This document shows positions 25,944 to 35,597 of a stretch of 64,000 bases of DNA, piece by piece; position 1 is the stretch's first letter, and each line of letters starts with the position of its first letter. Position numbers and translations under genes: made by a program. The notes beneath the pieces were generated by a model. It made no database searches. It worked only from the letters and a program-made list of their open reading frames with translations, and was not told the DNA's origin. Source of the DNA: Mycolicibacterium sp. ND9-15 (GTDB taxonomy: Bacteria > Actinomycetota > Actinomycetes > Mycobacteriales > Mycobacteriaceae); NCBI RefSeq assembly GCF_035918395.1, contig NZ_CP142362.1:3509501-3573500 (forward strand). The letters are read 5' to 3'.

Positions 25944-27203
25944 GTGCGTTCGGTCGAGGAACAGCAGGCACGGGTTGCGGCTGCGGCGGTGGCGCCGCGG
26001 CCGGTCCGCGTGGCGATTGCCGAGGCGCAGGGCTTGATGTGCGCCGAGGAGGTCGTCACAGAGCGTCCACTGCCCGGATTCGACCAGGCCGCGATCGACG
26101 GTTATGCGGTCCGCAGTGTCGACGTCCTCGGGGTCGGCGATGACGGCGAAGGGGAAGAGGCGGCCGACGCCGAGGTAAGCCTGCCGGTGATGGGTGTCAT
26201 CGAGGCGGGCGCCCGCACCCCGAGTCGCCTGCAACCGCGCCAGGCCGCGCGTGTGCAGACCGGCGCTCCGATGCCGACGCTCGCCGACGCCGTGCTCCCG
26301 CTGCGCTGGACCGACGGCGGCGATGCGCGGGTGACCGTGTTGCGCGGCGTGCGGTCGGGCGCCTATGTACGTCGGACCGGCGACGATGTTCAGCCCGGCG
26401 ACGTCGCGGTGCGGGCGGGCGCAATCATCGGTCCCGCGCAGGTCGGCCTGCTGGCCGCGGTGGGCCGGGAACGCGTCTTGGTGCACCCGCGGCCGCGGCT
26501 GTCGGTGATGTGTGTGGGCGGTGAGCTGGTCGACATCTCCCGCACCCCGGGCAACGGTCAGGTCTACGACGTGAACTCCTACGCGCTGGCCGCCGCCGGC
26601 CGTGATGCCGGCGCCGAGGTGAACCGCGTCGGCATCGTCGACACCGATCCCAAACGGCTCCGGGAGGTCGTCGAGGGCCAGCTCAACCGCGCCGAAGCGG
26701 TGGTGATCGCCGGCGCGGTCGGCGGGGTGGCCGCCGAGGCGGTCCGATCGGTGCTCGCCGAACTGGGTGAGATGGAGGTGACCCGGATCGCGATGCACCC
26801 CGGTTCGGTGCAGGGGTTCGGCCAGCTCGGCCGCGAGGGCGTGCCGGTCTTCCTGCTGCCCGCCAACCCGGTCAGCGCGCTGGTGGTTTTCGAGGTGATG
26901 GTCCGGCCGCTGATCCGTCTGTCGCTGGGCAAGCGGCAGGCGCACCGTCGGATCGTGCAGGCCCGCACCCTGTCGCCGATCGAGTCGGTGGCCGGGCGGA
27001 CGGGGTATCTGCGCGGTCAGCTCATGCGGGATCAGGACACCGGCGAGTACCTCGTCCAGGCTCTCGGCGGGGCGCCGGGCGCGTCGTCGCATCTGCTGGC
27101 CACTTTGGCCGAGGCGAACTGTCTGGTGGTCGTGCCGCCCGAGGCCGACCAGGTCCGTACCGGCGAGATCGTCGACGTCGCGTTTCTGGCCCAGCGCGGC
27201 TGA
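25944..27203 (+). CDS. moeA1: MoeA-like molybdopterin protein (MoeA1; possible Glp)
   Basis: The 419-residue protein has the MoeA domain order: an N-terminal segment with PLPGFDQAAIDGYAVR, a second beta-barrel domain, the MoCF core and a C-terminal barrel. The core contains GNGQVYDVNSYALAAAG and, near HPGSVQGFGQLG and LPANPVSALVVFEV, motifs for molybdenum insertion. In Corynebacterium glutamicum a MoeA-like protein from an equivalent locus, called Glp, binds FtsZ and works with a membrane protein GlpR in cell division. The GlpR-like gene two places downstream suggests the same here, but molybdenum cofactor synthesis cannot be excluded. GTG start. Confidence 0.85.
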   Translation: MRSVEEQQARVAAAAVAPRPVRVAIAEAQGLMCAEEVVTERPLPGFDQAAIDGYAVRSVDVLGVGDDGEGEEAADAEVSLPVMGVIEAGARTPSRLQPRQAARVQTGAPMPTLADAVLPLRWTDGGDARVTVLRGVRSGAYVRRTGDDVQPGDVAVRAGAIIGPAQVGLLAAVGRERVLVHPRPRLSVMCVGGELVDISRTPGNGQVYDVNSYALAAAGRDAGAEVNRVGIVDTDPKRLREVVEGQLNRAEAVVIAGAVGGVAAEAVRSVLAELGEMEVTRIAMHPGSVQGFGQLGREGVPVFLLPANPVSALVVFEVMVRPLIRLSLGKRQAHRRIVQARTLSPIESVAGRTGYLRGQLMRDQDTGEYLVQALGGAPGASSHLLATLAEANCLVVVPPEADQVRTGEIVDVAFLAQRG

Positions 27204-27218
27204 ACTCGCGGTGTCGAG

Positions 27219-27872
27219 GTGAACTTGTGGCGGTCGAGTTCCGTGCATCCGGGATGGCCGGTGCCGGCCGGTCCGCTGCGGGTGGCCGCCGGTGTGGTGC
27301 GGTTGCGTCCGGTCCGGTTGCGGGACGGTGCGCAATGGAGCCGCATCCGACTGGCCGACCGTGCGCACCTCGAGCCGTGGGAACCGGCTGCCGGCGTGGA
27401 CTGGGAGGCGCGGCATGCGATCATGTCGTGGCCCTCGGTGTGTTCGGGACTGCGGTCCGAGGCCCGCAAGGGCCGGATGCTGCCATACGTAATCGAATTG
27501 GACGGCCAGTTCTGCGGGCAGCTCACGATCGGCAACGTGACGCACGGCGCCCTGCGGTCGGCGTGGATCGGGTACTGGGTGGCCAAGGCGGTCAACGGCG
27601 GCGGCGTCGCGACCGCCGCGCTTGCTCTGGGGGTCGACCACTGTTTCGGACCGGTCGGATTGCATCGTGTCGAAGCGACCGTGCGCCCGGAGAACGCCGC
27701 GAGCCGTGCGGTTCTCGCGAAGGTCGGCTTCCGCGAGGAGGGGCTGCTGCGCCGATATCTCGATGTCGACGGTGCCTGGCGCGACCATCTGCTGGTGGCC
27801 ATCACGACCGAGGAGCTCACCGGGTCGGCGGCCGCCGCGCTGGTGCGGCGGGGACGCGCCGCCTGGGCATAG
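27219..27872 (+). CDS. rimJ: RimJ-like GNAT N-acetyltransferase
   Basis: A 217-residue GNAT protein. The acetyl-CoA loop lies in IGYWVAKAVNGGGVATAALALGVDHCF and the C-terminal part is LHRVEATVRPENAASRAVLAKVGFREEGLLRRYLDVDGAWRDHLL, typical of RimJ/RimL enzymes that acetylate N-termini of ribosomal proteins. GTG start at 27219 in an AGGT context 15 bases after moeA1. The true substrate is not known; in this operon a division protein is also possible. Confidence 0.88.
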   Translation: MNLWRSSSVHPGWPVPAGPLRVAAGVVRLRPVRLRDGAQWSRIRLADRAHLEPWEPAAGVDWEARHAIMSWPSVCSGLRSEARKGRMLPYVIELDGQFCGQLTIGNVTHGALRSAWIGYWVAKAVNGGGVATAALALGVDHCFGPVGLHRVEATVRPENAASRAVLAKVGFREEGLLRRYLDVDGAWRDHLLVAITTEELTGSAAAALVRRGRAAWA

Positions 27873-27886
27873 GGCTTTAGCTTCGC

Positions 27887-27943
27887 CGAAATCTGCGCAA
27901 GGGCTGTCCTACGAGCGAAATCGCGACCCTGGTGCAGATTTCG
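27887..27943 (+). repeat. 10-bp inverted repeat after rimJ
   Basis: CGAAATCTGC (27887-27896) and GCAGATTTCG (27934-27943) are perfect inverted copies 37 bases apart; outer bases (GCTTC / GAAGC) extend the pairing imperfectly, and a related CGAAATCGCG lies in the loop. It could be the operon terminator or a dispersed palindromic repeat. Confidence 0.5.
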
Positions 27944-28009
27944 CGACGCTGAAGCAGCCCCAGCTGTTACCAATGTGACATTTGTGACTGTTGGTGCTTG
28001 TCAGCAGTG

Positions 28010-28027
28010 AATTACAGGTGTGTAATT
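28010..28027 (+). promoter_or_regulatory. 18-bp palindrome before the GlpR-like gene
   Basis: AATTACAGGTGTGTAATT is a 7-4-7 perfect palindrome, AT-rich in a GC-rich setting, 67 bases before the ATG. A TGTGAC direct pair lies at 27974 and 27983. It looks like an operator for a dimeric regulator (TetR or MarR size); none is encoded nearby. Confidence 0.5.
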
Positions 28028-28094
28028 GTCTCGGCGCGCCGCTCACGGATGCGCAGGTCACGGACCTAGCCTCTAGGGGAAAGGAGCAGGCGAC

Positions 28095-29096
28095 ATGCCA
28101 AGCATCCCCCAGTCCCTTCTGTGGATATCCCTCGTCGTCCTCTGGCTCTTCGTGCTCGTGCCGATGCTGATCAGCAAGCGCGACACCGTGCGCCGGACCA
28201 GCGACGTCGCGCTTGCCACGCGGGTGCTCAACGGCGGCCGCAACGCGCGACTGCTGCGGCGCCACGGCCCGGCGGCGGGCCACGCCAGCGATCCGGACTG
28301 GCGCCCGTCCGAAGAGGATCTCGACGACGAGGTCGAAGAGGAACCCGTGAGCCGCGCGGTGGTGCGCTCCGCTGCCGTCGACGTCGAAGCCGGCGCTGAA
28401 CCCGACTATCTCGATGTGGACGTCATCGGCGAGGACTCGGGTGCACTGCCCCTTGGGGAGTCCGATCGGCAAGCCACCGAAAACGACGAGCTGACAGTGC
28501 AATTCGACGATTCCGCGGATGAAGAGGAAATCGTCGAGGAGGCCGTCGACGAGGAAGAGGACGATCCCGACGCCGACGCGCAGGACGAGTATGAGACCGT
28601 CGACGATTCGTCCGGACTGGAGGCGCCATCGGAGGCCGACCTACGGATGGCCGACTCGCTGTCGGAAGCGCGCCGGCGCCGGTACGAGTCGAAGACGGCG
28701 GTCGCGGTGAGCGAGCGCAAGTACAGGTTCCGCAAGCGGATGCTGATGGCGATGGGCGCGCTGTTGGTGGTCACCGCCGCGGCGTCGTTCACGATGAGCT
28801 CGGCGTTGTGGTGGCTGTGCGGCGCGGTCAGCGGGATCTCCGTGCTGTACCTGGGCTACCTACGCCGCCAGACGCGGATCGAGGAGCGGTTGCGTCGCAG
28901 GCGCGCACAGCGCATCGCTCGCTCGCGGCTGGGTGTGGAGAACACCGACGACCCCGAGTTCGACGTCGTGCCGTCGCGGCTGAGGCGGCCGGGGTCGGTG
29001 GTGCTGGAAATCGACGACGAGGATCCGATCTTCGAGCATCTGGACTACGCGCCATTCGCCCGTCACTTCGATCTTCCGCGGGCGGCGGGCCAGTAG
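28095..29096 (+). CDS. Membrane protein with acidic domain, GlpR-like
   Basis: A 333-residue protein matching Rv0996. An N-terminal transmembrane helix (LLWISLVVLWLFVLVPMLI, about 7-25) is followed by a cytoplasmic-size segment very rich in Asp and Glu (about 75-180), two closely spaced helices (about 215-255, MLMAMGALLVVTAAASF and WWLCGAVSGISVLYLGYL) and a basic then acidic tail ending FDLPRAAGQ. In Corynebacterium GlpR is the membrane receptor for Glp at the septum; order galU-moeA-rimJ-this gene fits that pair. The ATG has a GGAAAGGAG site. Confidence 0.7.
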   Translation: MPSIPQSLLWISLVVLWLFVLVPMLISKRDTVRRTSDVALATRVLNGGRNARLLRRHGPAAGHASDPDWRPSEEDLDDEVEEEPVSRAVVRSAAVDVEAGAEPDYLDVDVIGEDSGALPLGESDRQATENDELTVQFDDSADEEEIVEEAVDEEEDDPDADAQDEYETVDDSSGLEAPSEADLRMADSLSEARRRRYESKTAVAVSERKYRFRKRMLMAMGALLVVTAAASFTMSSALWWLCGAVSGISVLYLGYLRRQTRIEERLRRRRAQRIARSRLGVENTDDPEFDVVPSRLRRPGSVVLEIDDEDPIFEHLDYAPFARHFDLPRAAGQ

Positions 29097-29148
29097 CCCG
29101 TCGGTTTTCGACGGCCGTCGGATGGCTGGTAGCCTGCTACCGGTATCA

Positions 29149-29221
29149 GGGGCTATGGCGCAGTTGGTAGCGCGACTCGTTCGCATCGAGTAGGTCAGGG
29201 GTTCGATTCCCCTTAGCTCCA
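29149..29221 (+). tRNA. alaU: tRNA-Ala, anticodon CGC
   Basis: A 73-base cloverleaf: acceptor stem GGGGCTA/TAGCTCC with the G3-T70 wobble pair that defines alanine tRNA, D-arm around GCGCAGTTGGTAGCGC, anticodon loop TTCGCAT with CGC at 29182-29184, and T-loop GGTTCGATTCC. It reads GCG codons. The 3' CCA is not encoded (discriminator A then CAAAG). The place after the Rv0996-type gene matches alaU of M. tuberculosis. Confidence 0.96.
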
Positions 29222-29249
29222 CAAAGATCCGCAGTGCCGTTTAACTCGG

Positions 29250-30047
29250 TCACCTGCTCGCCGTCGTCGCGAGCCCACCGTCGACCGGGATGATCGCGCC
29301 GGTCAGGTAGGCGCCCGCCCGGGTCGCCAAGAAGACCGCGATACCGGCCATGTCGTCGTCGCGGCCGATCCGGCGCAGCGGCGCCGACGCCGCGATCTCA
29401 TCGCCGAAGGCTTCCAATGTTGCCGCCATCATCTTCGACGGAAATGGGCCTGGCGCAACGGCATTCACGGTGATGTGCTGCGGCCCGAGCTCGCGGGCGA
29501 GCACGCGGGTGAGCTGATGAACGGCCGCCTTGCTGGCGCTGTAGGAATACGTCGGCAACTCGGGCACCCGGATGCCGTCGACGCTACCGAGGTTGATCAC
29601 CCGCGCGGGATCGTCCGCGCTGCCGGCGGCACGCAGGGCGGGAAGCAGCGCCTGCACGAGCCAGAACGGCGACTTGACGTTGAGGTCGAGCACCTTGTCC
29701 CACGCCGAATCCGGAAAGCTCTCGAGTGGTTCGCCCCATGTCGCGCCGGCGTTGTTGACGAGGATGTGCAACGGCTCGCCGCCGGTGACCTCTTCGGCCA
29801 GCCGCAGGCATTCCTCATGCCGCGAGAGGTCGGCCGGTATGGCACGCACCTCGCCGAAGGCGGACAGTGCGGCTTCGGCGCGTTCGCATGCGTCCGCCTT
29901 GCGGGAGCTGATGACCACGCTGGCGCCGGCCTGCAGCAGCCCGCGGGCCATCATCACCCCGATGCCACTGGTGCCGCCGGTGACGAGGGCTCGCTTGCCC
30001 GTGAGGTCGAAAAGCTCTGCGTGAGTGCTGAACTGATTGTCGCTCAT
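29250..30047 (-). CDS. Short-chain dehydrogenase/reductase
   Basis: A 265-residue classical SDR. It shows the cofactor motif VTGGTSGIGVMMA, NNAGATWG, catalytic Ser in LGSVDGI, YSYSASKAAV with the Tyr/Lys pair and the PG motif VAPGPFPSKM. The ATG at 30047 follows a GGAGG site nine bases upstream; a TTG six bases earlier is in frame. It lies 54 bases after sodA on the same strand and may be read through from it. The substrate cannot be told; sequences of this sort are often annotated as gluconate 5-dehydrogenase-like or 3-oxoacyl reductases. Confidence 0.85.
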   Translation of the reverse strand: MSDNQFSTHAELFDLTGKRALVTGGTSGIGVMMARGLLQAGASVVISSRKADACERAEAALSAFGEVRAIPADLSRHEECLRLAEEVTGGEPLHILVNNAGATWGEPLESFPDSAWDKVLDLNVKSPFWLVQALLPALRAAGSADDPARVINLGSVDGIRVPELPTYSYSASKAAVHQLTRVLARELGPQHITVNAVAPGPFPSKMMAATLEAFGDEIAASAPLRRIGRDDDMAGIAVFLATRAGAYLTGAIIPVDGGLATTASR

Positions 30048-30101
30048 CGGCAAGCGCCTCCGTCTCGTCCGCGGCGACGCGCCAGGCCGCCCGAATAGAG
30101 A

Positions 30102-30722
30102 CTAGAAGATCAGTCCCGGCGCCTTGCTGGTGGCCGCGGCGTAACGGTTCTGCACGTCTTCCCAGTTCACGACGTTCCAGAACGCCTTGACGTAGTCGGT
30201 CTTCACGTTCTTGTACTGCAGGTAGTACGCGTGCTCCCACATATCGACCTGCAGCAGCGGGATGATGCCCAACGGCACATTGGCCTGCTGGTCGTACAAC
30301 TGGAAGGTGAGCAGTCGCTGACCGAGGGCGTCGTAACCCAGCACCGCCCACCCGGAGCCCTGCAGACCATTGGCCGCGGCGGCGAATTGGGCCTGGAACT
30401 TGTCGAACGATCCGAACTGGTCGTCGATTGCGGCGCTCAGATCGCCGGTTGGTTTGTCGCCGCCGTTCGGCGAGAGGTTCTTCCACCAGATCGTGTGGTT
30501 GACGTGCCCGCCGAGGTGGAACGCGAGGTTCTTCTCGTTGAGGAAGATCGCGGCATGGTCGCCGTCGGCGCGCGCCTCCTCGAGCTTGGCGATCGCGTCG
30601 TTGACACCTTTGACGTAGGTGGCGTGGTGCTTGCCGTGGTGAATCTCGTTGATCTGGCCCGAAATATACGGTTCCAGGGCGCCGTAGTCGTAGTCGAGGT
30701 CAGGCAGTGTGTACACGGCCAT
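30102..30722 (-). CDS. sodA: Superoxide dismutase (Mn/Fe family)
   Basis: A 206-residue enzyme that dismutates superoxide. It follows mycobacterial SodA closely: [29 protein letters not shown], the metal ligands in [24 protein letters not shown] and [13 protein letters not shown]. An AAAGGAA site lies before the ATG at 30722; the frame extends upstream without coding character. In M. tuberculosis sodA lies near Rv3846, far from here, so this may be an additional or relocated gene. Whether Mn or Fe is used cannot be read safely. Confidence 0.95.
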   Translation of the reverse strand: MAVYTLPDLDYDYGALEPYISGQINEIHHGKHHATYVKGVNDAIAKLEEARADGDHAAIFLNEKNLAFHLGGHVNHTIWWKNLSPNGGDKPTGDLSAAIDDQFGSFDKFQAQFAAAANGLQGSGWAVLGYDALGQRLLTFQLYDQQANVPLGIIPLLQVDMWEHAYYLQYKNVKTDYVKAFWNVVNWEDVQNRYAAATSKAPGLIF

Positions 30723-32033
<1,311 letters not shown>

Positions 32034-32034
<1 letters not shown>

Positions 32035-32111
32035 TGCGCGTACCGCTGTCCAAGGACACTCGGCTGCGCATCTCGCTGTCAGGTCGGCCGAGCAATATCG
32101 GGACCCGCTTT
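32034..32111 (+). pseudogene. N-terminal remnant of a shikimate dehydrogenase-like gene
   Basis: An ATG overlapping the acetyltransferase stop (TGATG) opens a frame whose first 26 codons read MRVPLSKDTRLRISLSGRP followed by SNIGTRF. That matches the N-terminus of the AroE-like shikimate 5-dehydrogenases, where the segment SLAGRPSNIGTRFHN leads into the catalytic domain. After Phe26 similarity stops and the frame runs into the antisense strand of the next lipoprotein gene. About 240 codons are missing, so this is a deletion remnant. The ATG and overlap suggest it was once the second gene of the operon. Confidence 0.65.
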
Positions 32112-32140
32112 TACCGCCTCCGCGGTGTCACGCGCCTGAG

Positions 32141-32836
32141 TCAGGGCGTGATCTTGGTCTGGTCGTCGATCACCCCGGTGGCGTCCATCAGCGCCGTCAT
32201 CTGATCCTCGCGGCCGTCGGCGTTGAGTTGCAACACGAAGAGGCCGTCCTGCCCGGGGATCACGACGGTCTTCTGAGCGATCGCCCGCATGACTCCGTTC
32301 TTGGTGTAGGTGCCGCCGATTTGCACCGCCTCGAAATCGGCGAGCGTGGAGGGGGAACCTTCCTCGGGACCTTCGTACCCGGGCAGGTTCTTGATCTCTC
32401 CCGGTGCGAACTCGAGGATCTTCGCCGGGTCGACATTGCCGGTGAGTTTCGACAGCAGCGCAATGATGGTCGGGGGGTCATCGGCCACCGCAGGATCATC
32501 GGAAACAATTGCGCCGTAAGCCCATTCCGGGGTACGCGGTCCGGCATCACTCCAGCCGGGCGGGAACGGCAGGTCGATGGTGGGGGAGCCGGGGTCGCCG
32601 CGCTTGACGGGGGTCTCGACGATCCCGTTCTCGCGGATGTAGTCGACGATGGTGTAGTTCGCGCCTGCGGCCTGTGGCGACGTGGTCGGCGCGGCCGATG
32701 TGCTGGTCTCGGTTGTGGTGGCCTCTTCCGAGGTCGTCGTCGACTCGCTCTTGGTGTCCGAGTTGCAGCCCGCCAAGCCGAGACCGAGTGCCACGGCCGC
32801 GACCATGATGATGCCGGCCCTCACAGAAGTCCTCAT
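32141..32836 (-). CDS. LpqN/LpqT-family lipoprotein
   Basis: A 231-residue exported lipoprotein. The signal peptide ends in the lipobox LAGC (Cys about 24); a Ser/Thr/Glu linker follows, then a globular domain of about 180 residues (YTIVDYIRENGI, IDLPFPPGWSDAG, TKNGVMRAIAQKTVVIPGQDGLFVLQLNADGRE) of the LpqN type, which binds cell-wall lipid or mycolyl transfer proteins in M. tuberculosis. The ATG has a GGAGGAG site. Convergent with the acetyltransferase/remnant. Confidence 0.8.
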   Translation of the reverse strand: MRTSVRAGIIMVAAVALGLGLAGCNSDTKSESTTTSEEATTTETSTSAAPTTSPQAAGANYTIVDYIRENGIVETPVKRGDPGSPTIDLPFPPGWSDAGPRTPEWAYGAIVSDDPAVADDPPTIIALLSKLTGNVDPAKILEFAPGEIKNLPGYEGPEEGSPSTLADFEAVQIGGTYTKNGVMRAIAQKTVVIPGQDGLFVLQLNADGREDQMTALMDATGVIDDQTKITP

Positions 32837-33053
32837 TTGCTCCTCCGTCGGTTTGATCTGCGCCGTAGCCTACGGGCGGCGTCCGTGGTGCGCAGTGGAA
32901 AACGTGCGTAACAGCTGTAACGCGCACGAGCGCGCTCCCAAGAGAAGTTTTGCCAAGACGCCCCGGCATGCTTAGCTGTGGGCACGGCTTGTTCGGGGTA
33001 CACCGGCCATGGTGGCGAGAAGGGGACGCGCGATGGGGGAGCAGGGTGGGCGA

Positions 33054-34775
33054 ATGAAGGCGGCACTGCGTTCGCTGGGGGCGATGTGTTTGGCGGTGCT
33101 CGCGGCGGTCGCCTTGGCCGTGGCATGGACCACCGCGACCGCGGTGCAGTTGGCGGCGAGCGCACTGATCATGGGCGGGACAGACCATCCGCTGAGCACA
33201 CCGCCGGATGACCCGTTCTATATCAACCAGTACTTGAGCAACGCCGTCACTGCGTTCATCAACCCGGCCGCGGACGCGCCAACGGCCGGAAGCGATCCCA
33301 TCGACGGCGTGGACCGCAACGTCTATGCCGTCGTCTATCCCGCGCAGTTCTTCCCGGTGTTCGGCAGCAAGACCTTCGACACCTCCATCCGTGAGGGTGT
33401 GGGCAGCCTGGACGGATGCGTGCACGGATCGGCGTCCTGCGTCTACAACAGCGACGCCAGTTACAACGTCGACCCGACTCAGCCGACGCCGCCCCCCGCC
33501 GCGGGCGAGGACTATGTCATCTTCGGCTACTCGCAGAGCGCCGTGGTCGCGTCCTTGGTCAAGCGAAGCTTGATCGCCGACCCGAGGGATGAAGGGCAGA
33601 CCTCGTTCTTCCTCCTGGCCAACCCGATGCGTCCCAACGGCGGCATCCTGGCACGTGGACTCGAAGGGTTCACGATCCCGATCCTCGGCGTGACCTTCTA
33701 TGGCGCCACCCCGACGAACAGCTGCGAAGGGGAGGGGCCGTGTATGCCGACGGTCGACGTGGCGGCGCAGTACGACGGTCTCGGGGGCGACGCACCTGCC
33801 AGCCTCACCAACGTGCTGGCCATCCTCAACGCCGCCGCCGGCTATTACTACCTGCACGGTGAGCTGCAGAACGCGGATTTTGCGGGCGCGAAGTATCAGG
33901 GCCACTACGGCGATACCGACTACTACCTCTACCCGACGAAGCGGCTGCCGATCCTGATGCCGTTCGACGGTATCGTGCCGTCGCCGATCCTGACGCTTCT
34001 CGACGCACCGCTTCGCGTCCTGATCGAGGGAGCCTACGCGCGTGACGTCAACCCCGGCGTCGCGACGAAGGTGGGCTTGCTGCCGTTCAGAAATCCGATC
34101 AAGACGGCGATCAACCTGGTGAAGTCGGTTCCGACCGGCGTCGACGACGCACTCGCCGAGGTGGCGCACGACCCTGACTTCCGCCCGCTGGGCACGAAGC
34201 CGACCACCAGTCCTTTCGGTGTCGGCGGGCCTGACCTGCCGCCGCCGCCGGCCGAACAGGACGCTTCACGGATGTCGATGAGGTCGTCACCCGGGGACGA
34301 CGACCTCATCGGCGAGACCATCACGGATGGCGAGGTCGGCTCCTCGGCTGACCCGCTCGCGGAGAATGTGTCGGGCGACAAGCCGCTCCGGGGTGTCGAG
34401 AACCCGACAACACCCGGCAACAAGGAAGAGACCGGCGACGAAGATGTCGTCGAAGACACCGTCGGTCAAGCGGGCGACGAGAACGCCGAAGACGACGTCC
34501 TCAACGGTAAGCCGCAGAGGGTTGGGGCCAAGCCCGGCCAGGCCAAGCCCGGCCAGGTCAGGCCCGCGCAGGTAAAGCCCGCCCTGCCCAAGTCGCCCAA
34601 GTTGCCCAAGCTGCGCGGGCCCATCAAGTTCGATTCACCGAGTCGGATGGGCCCATCGCCCGCCGGTCGGGCCGATCAGAACGTGACTGGCGGCGCTGAG
34701 CAGGTTTCGAAGCCCGACGACTCCCCCGGCGATCCTGCCGGCGGGTCCGAGGGGGAGGCCCCTGCCGCCGCCTGA
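33054..34775 (+). CDS. PE-PPE-domain serine hydrolase, exported
   Basis: A 573-residue protein with a hydrophobic signal segment (LRSLGAMCLAVLAAVALAVAW) and a PE-PPE domain (about 60-320), an alpha/beta hydrolase domain first known from PE/PPE proteins but here without any PE or PPE head. The nucleophile elbow is GYSQS at 158-162 with Ser160. The C-terminal 200 residues are low complexity, acidic then Lys/Pro rich (KPGQ repeats). Cutinase/esterase-like activity on cell-envelope lipids is inferred. The ATG at 33054 follows GGGAGCAGGG and gives the best signal peptide; in-frame ATGs at 33009 and 33033 would add 15 or 7 residues. Confidence 0.8.
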   Translation: MKAALRSLGAMCLAVLAAVALAVAWTTATAVQLAASALIMGGTDHPLSTPPDDPFYINQYLSNAVTAFINPAADAPTAGSDPIDGVDRNVYAVVYPAQFFPVFGSKTFDTSIREGVGSLDGCVHGSASCVYNSDASYNVDPTQPTPPPAAGEDYVIFGYSQSAVVASLVKRSLIADPRDEGQTSFFLLANPMRPNGGILARGLEGFTIPILGVTFYGATPTNSCEGEGPCMPTVDVAAQYDGLGGDAPASLTNVLAILNAAAGYYYLHGELQNADFAGAKYQGHYGDTDYYLYPTKRLPILMPFDGIVPSPILTLLDAPLRVLIEGAYARDVNPGVATKVGLLPFRNPIKTAINLVKSVPTGVDDALAEVAHDPDFRPLGTKPTTSPFGVGGPDLPPPPAEQDASRMSMRSSPGDDDLIGETITDGEVGSSADPLAENVSGDKPLRGVENPTTPGNKEETGDEDVVEDTVGQAGDENAEDDVLNGKPQRVGAKPGQAKPGQVRPAQVKPALPKSPKLPKLRGPIKFDSPSRMGPSPAGRADQNVTGGAEQVSKPDDSPGDPAGGSEGEAPAAA

Positions 34776-34878
34776 CCGCGGGCGACGCCCGAGCGCACGA
34801 GAATGGCGCCCCGGCCGCTGCTTGCTGCCACACTGCGAAGAGCGCGCATGACAGCCTCCCGTCTTCTGAGAGTCAAAG

Positions 34879-35568
34879 TTGTCCCTTGTCGATCGTCGGA
34901 AAGCCTTGAGTCGTTGCGTCGTCGTCGCCGTAATCGCGCTCCTTGCGACCTGCCCGGCCGCGTGCGGGACGGCCGAACGGGCACCGGATCAGGTGCCCTC
35001 TACCGAAGCGACGGCGACGGTCAATCCGGCTCGAATCGATCGGGCTCGCACCGCCCTGCCAACCGGATACGAGATCGCCGACCTCGACGGCCCGGTCGGA
35101 CCGGTCACCGCCTGGGGGTACGGCGCGCGATGGAGTACGGATCCGCCCATCTGCGCCGTGTTGGCCGACCCCACCGCGGACGCCACGACTACCGACGGCT
35201 GGTCGGCGTCGGGACCTGGGGGGATCGTCTACGCCGTCGTCGCAGCGGCACCGGGGAAGGCCGACCCGACGGTGATCGACGAATGCCGGCGTTGGACGAT
35301 CTCGGGTGGGCGCACCACGGGGACCGTCACGCTCCAACCCGCGCCGGCCATAGACGACGCGCCGACGGTCGCGATGGCCACGTCCAGCAAGACCGTCGTG
35401 GAGGGCGGCACCGAGACGCATTCGCACGCCGACACCGTCACCGCATACCTCGGTGACCACGTCGCGTTCGTCGCCGTCGTCACCGATCCCGGTTCCCCGA
35501 ACCCACAACTCGGCTCGGACTTCACCGCCAACCTCATGACGGAAACGGTGTCCTGGTTACGGAGTTGA
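34879..35568 (+). CDS. Exported protein of unknown function (lipoprotein-like, DUF3558/5642 type)
   Basis: A 229-residue protein with a hydrophobic N-terminus (CVVVAVIALLATCPAAC), so exported; the cysteine context PAAC is a weak lipobox. The rest, GYEIADLDGPVGPVTAWGYGARWST, CAVLADPT and CRRWTISGG, resembles the small mycobacterial lipoprotein domains that carry a disulphide. The start is uncertain: TTG at 34879 is listed, a TTG at 34906 also possible. It is followed after 29 bases by a second protein of the same type. No function is known. Confidence 0.6.
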   Translation: MSLVDRRKALSRCVVVAVIALLATCPAACGTAERAPDQVPSTEATATVNPARIDRARTALPTGYEIADLDGPVGPVTAWGYGARWSTDPPICAVLADPTADATTTDGWSASGPGGIVYAVVAAAPGKADPTVIDECRRWTISGGRTTGTVTLQPAPAIDDAPTVAMATSSKTVVEGGTETHSHADTVTAYLGDHVAFVAVVTDPGSPNPQLGSDFTANLMTETVSWLRS

Positions 35569-35597
35569 GCGCGCCTCGGCGGGTAGCCTGTCCGGCG

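Noticed and set aside
24954..27788. A 944-codon open frame antisense to galU, moeA1 and rimJ
   Set aside because: High-GC DNA gives long antisense frames; it lacks any family motif and runs across three well-supported genes.
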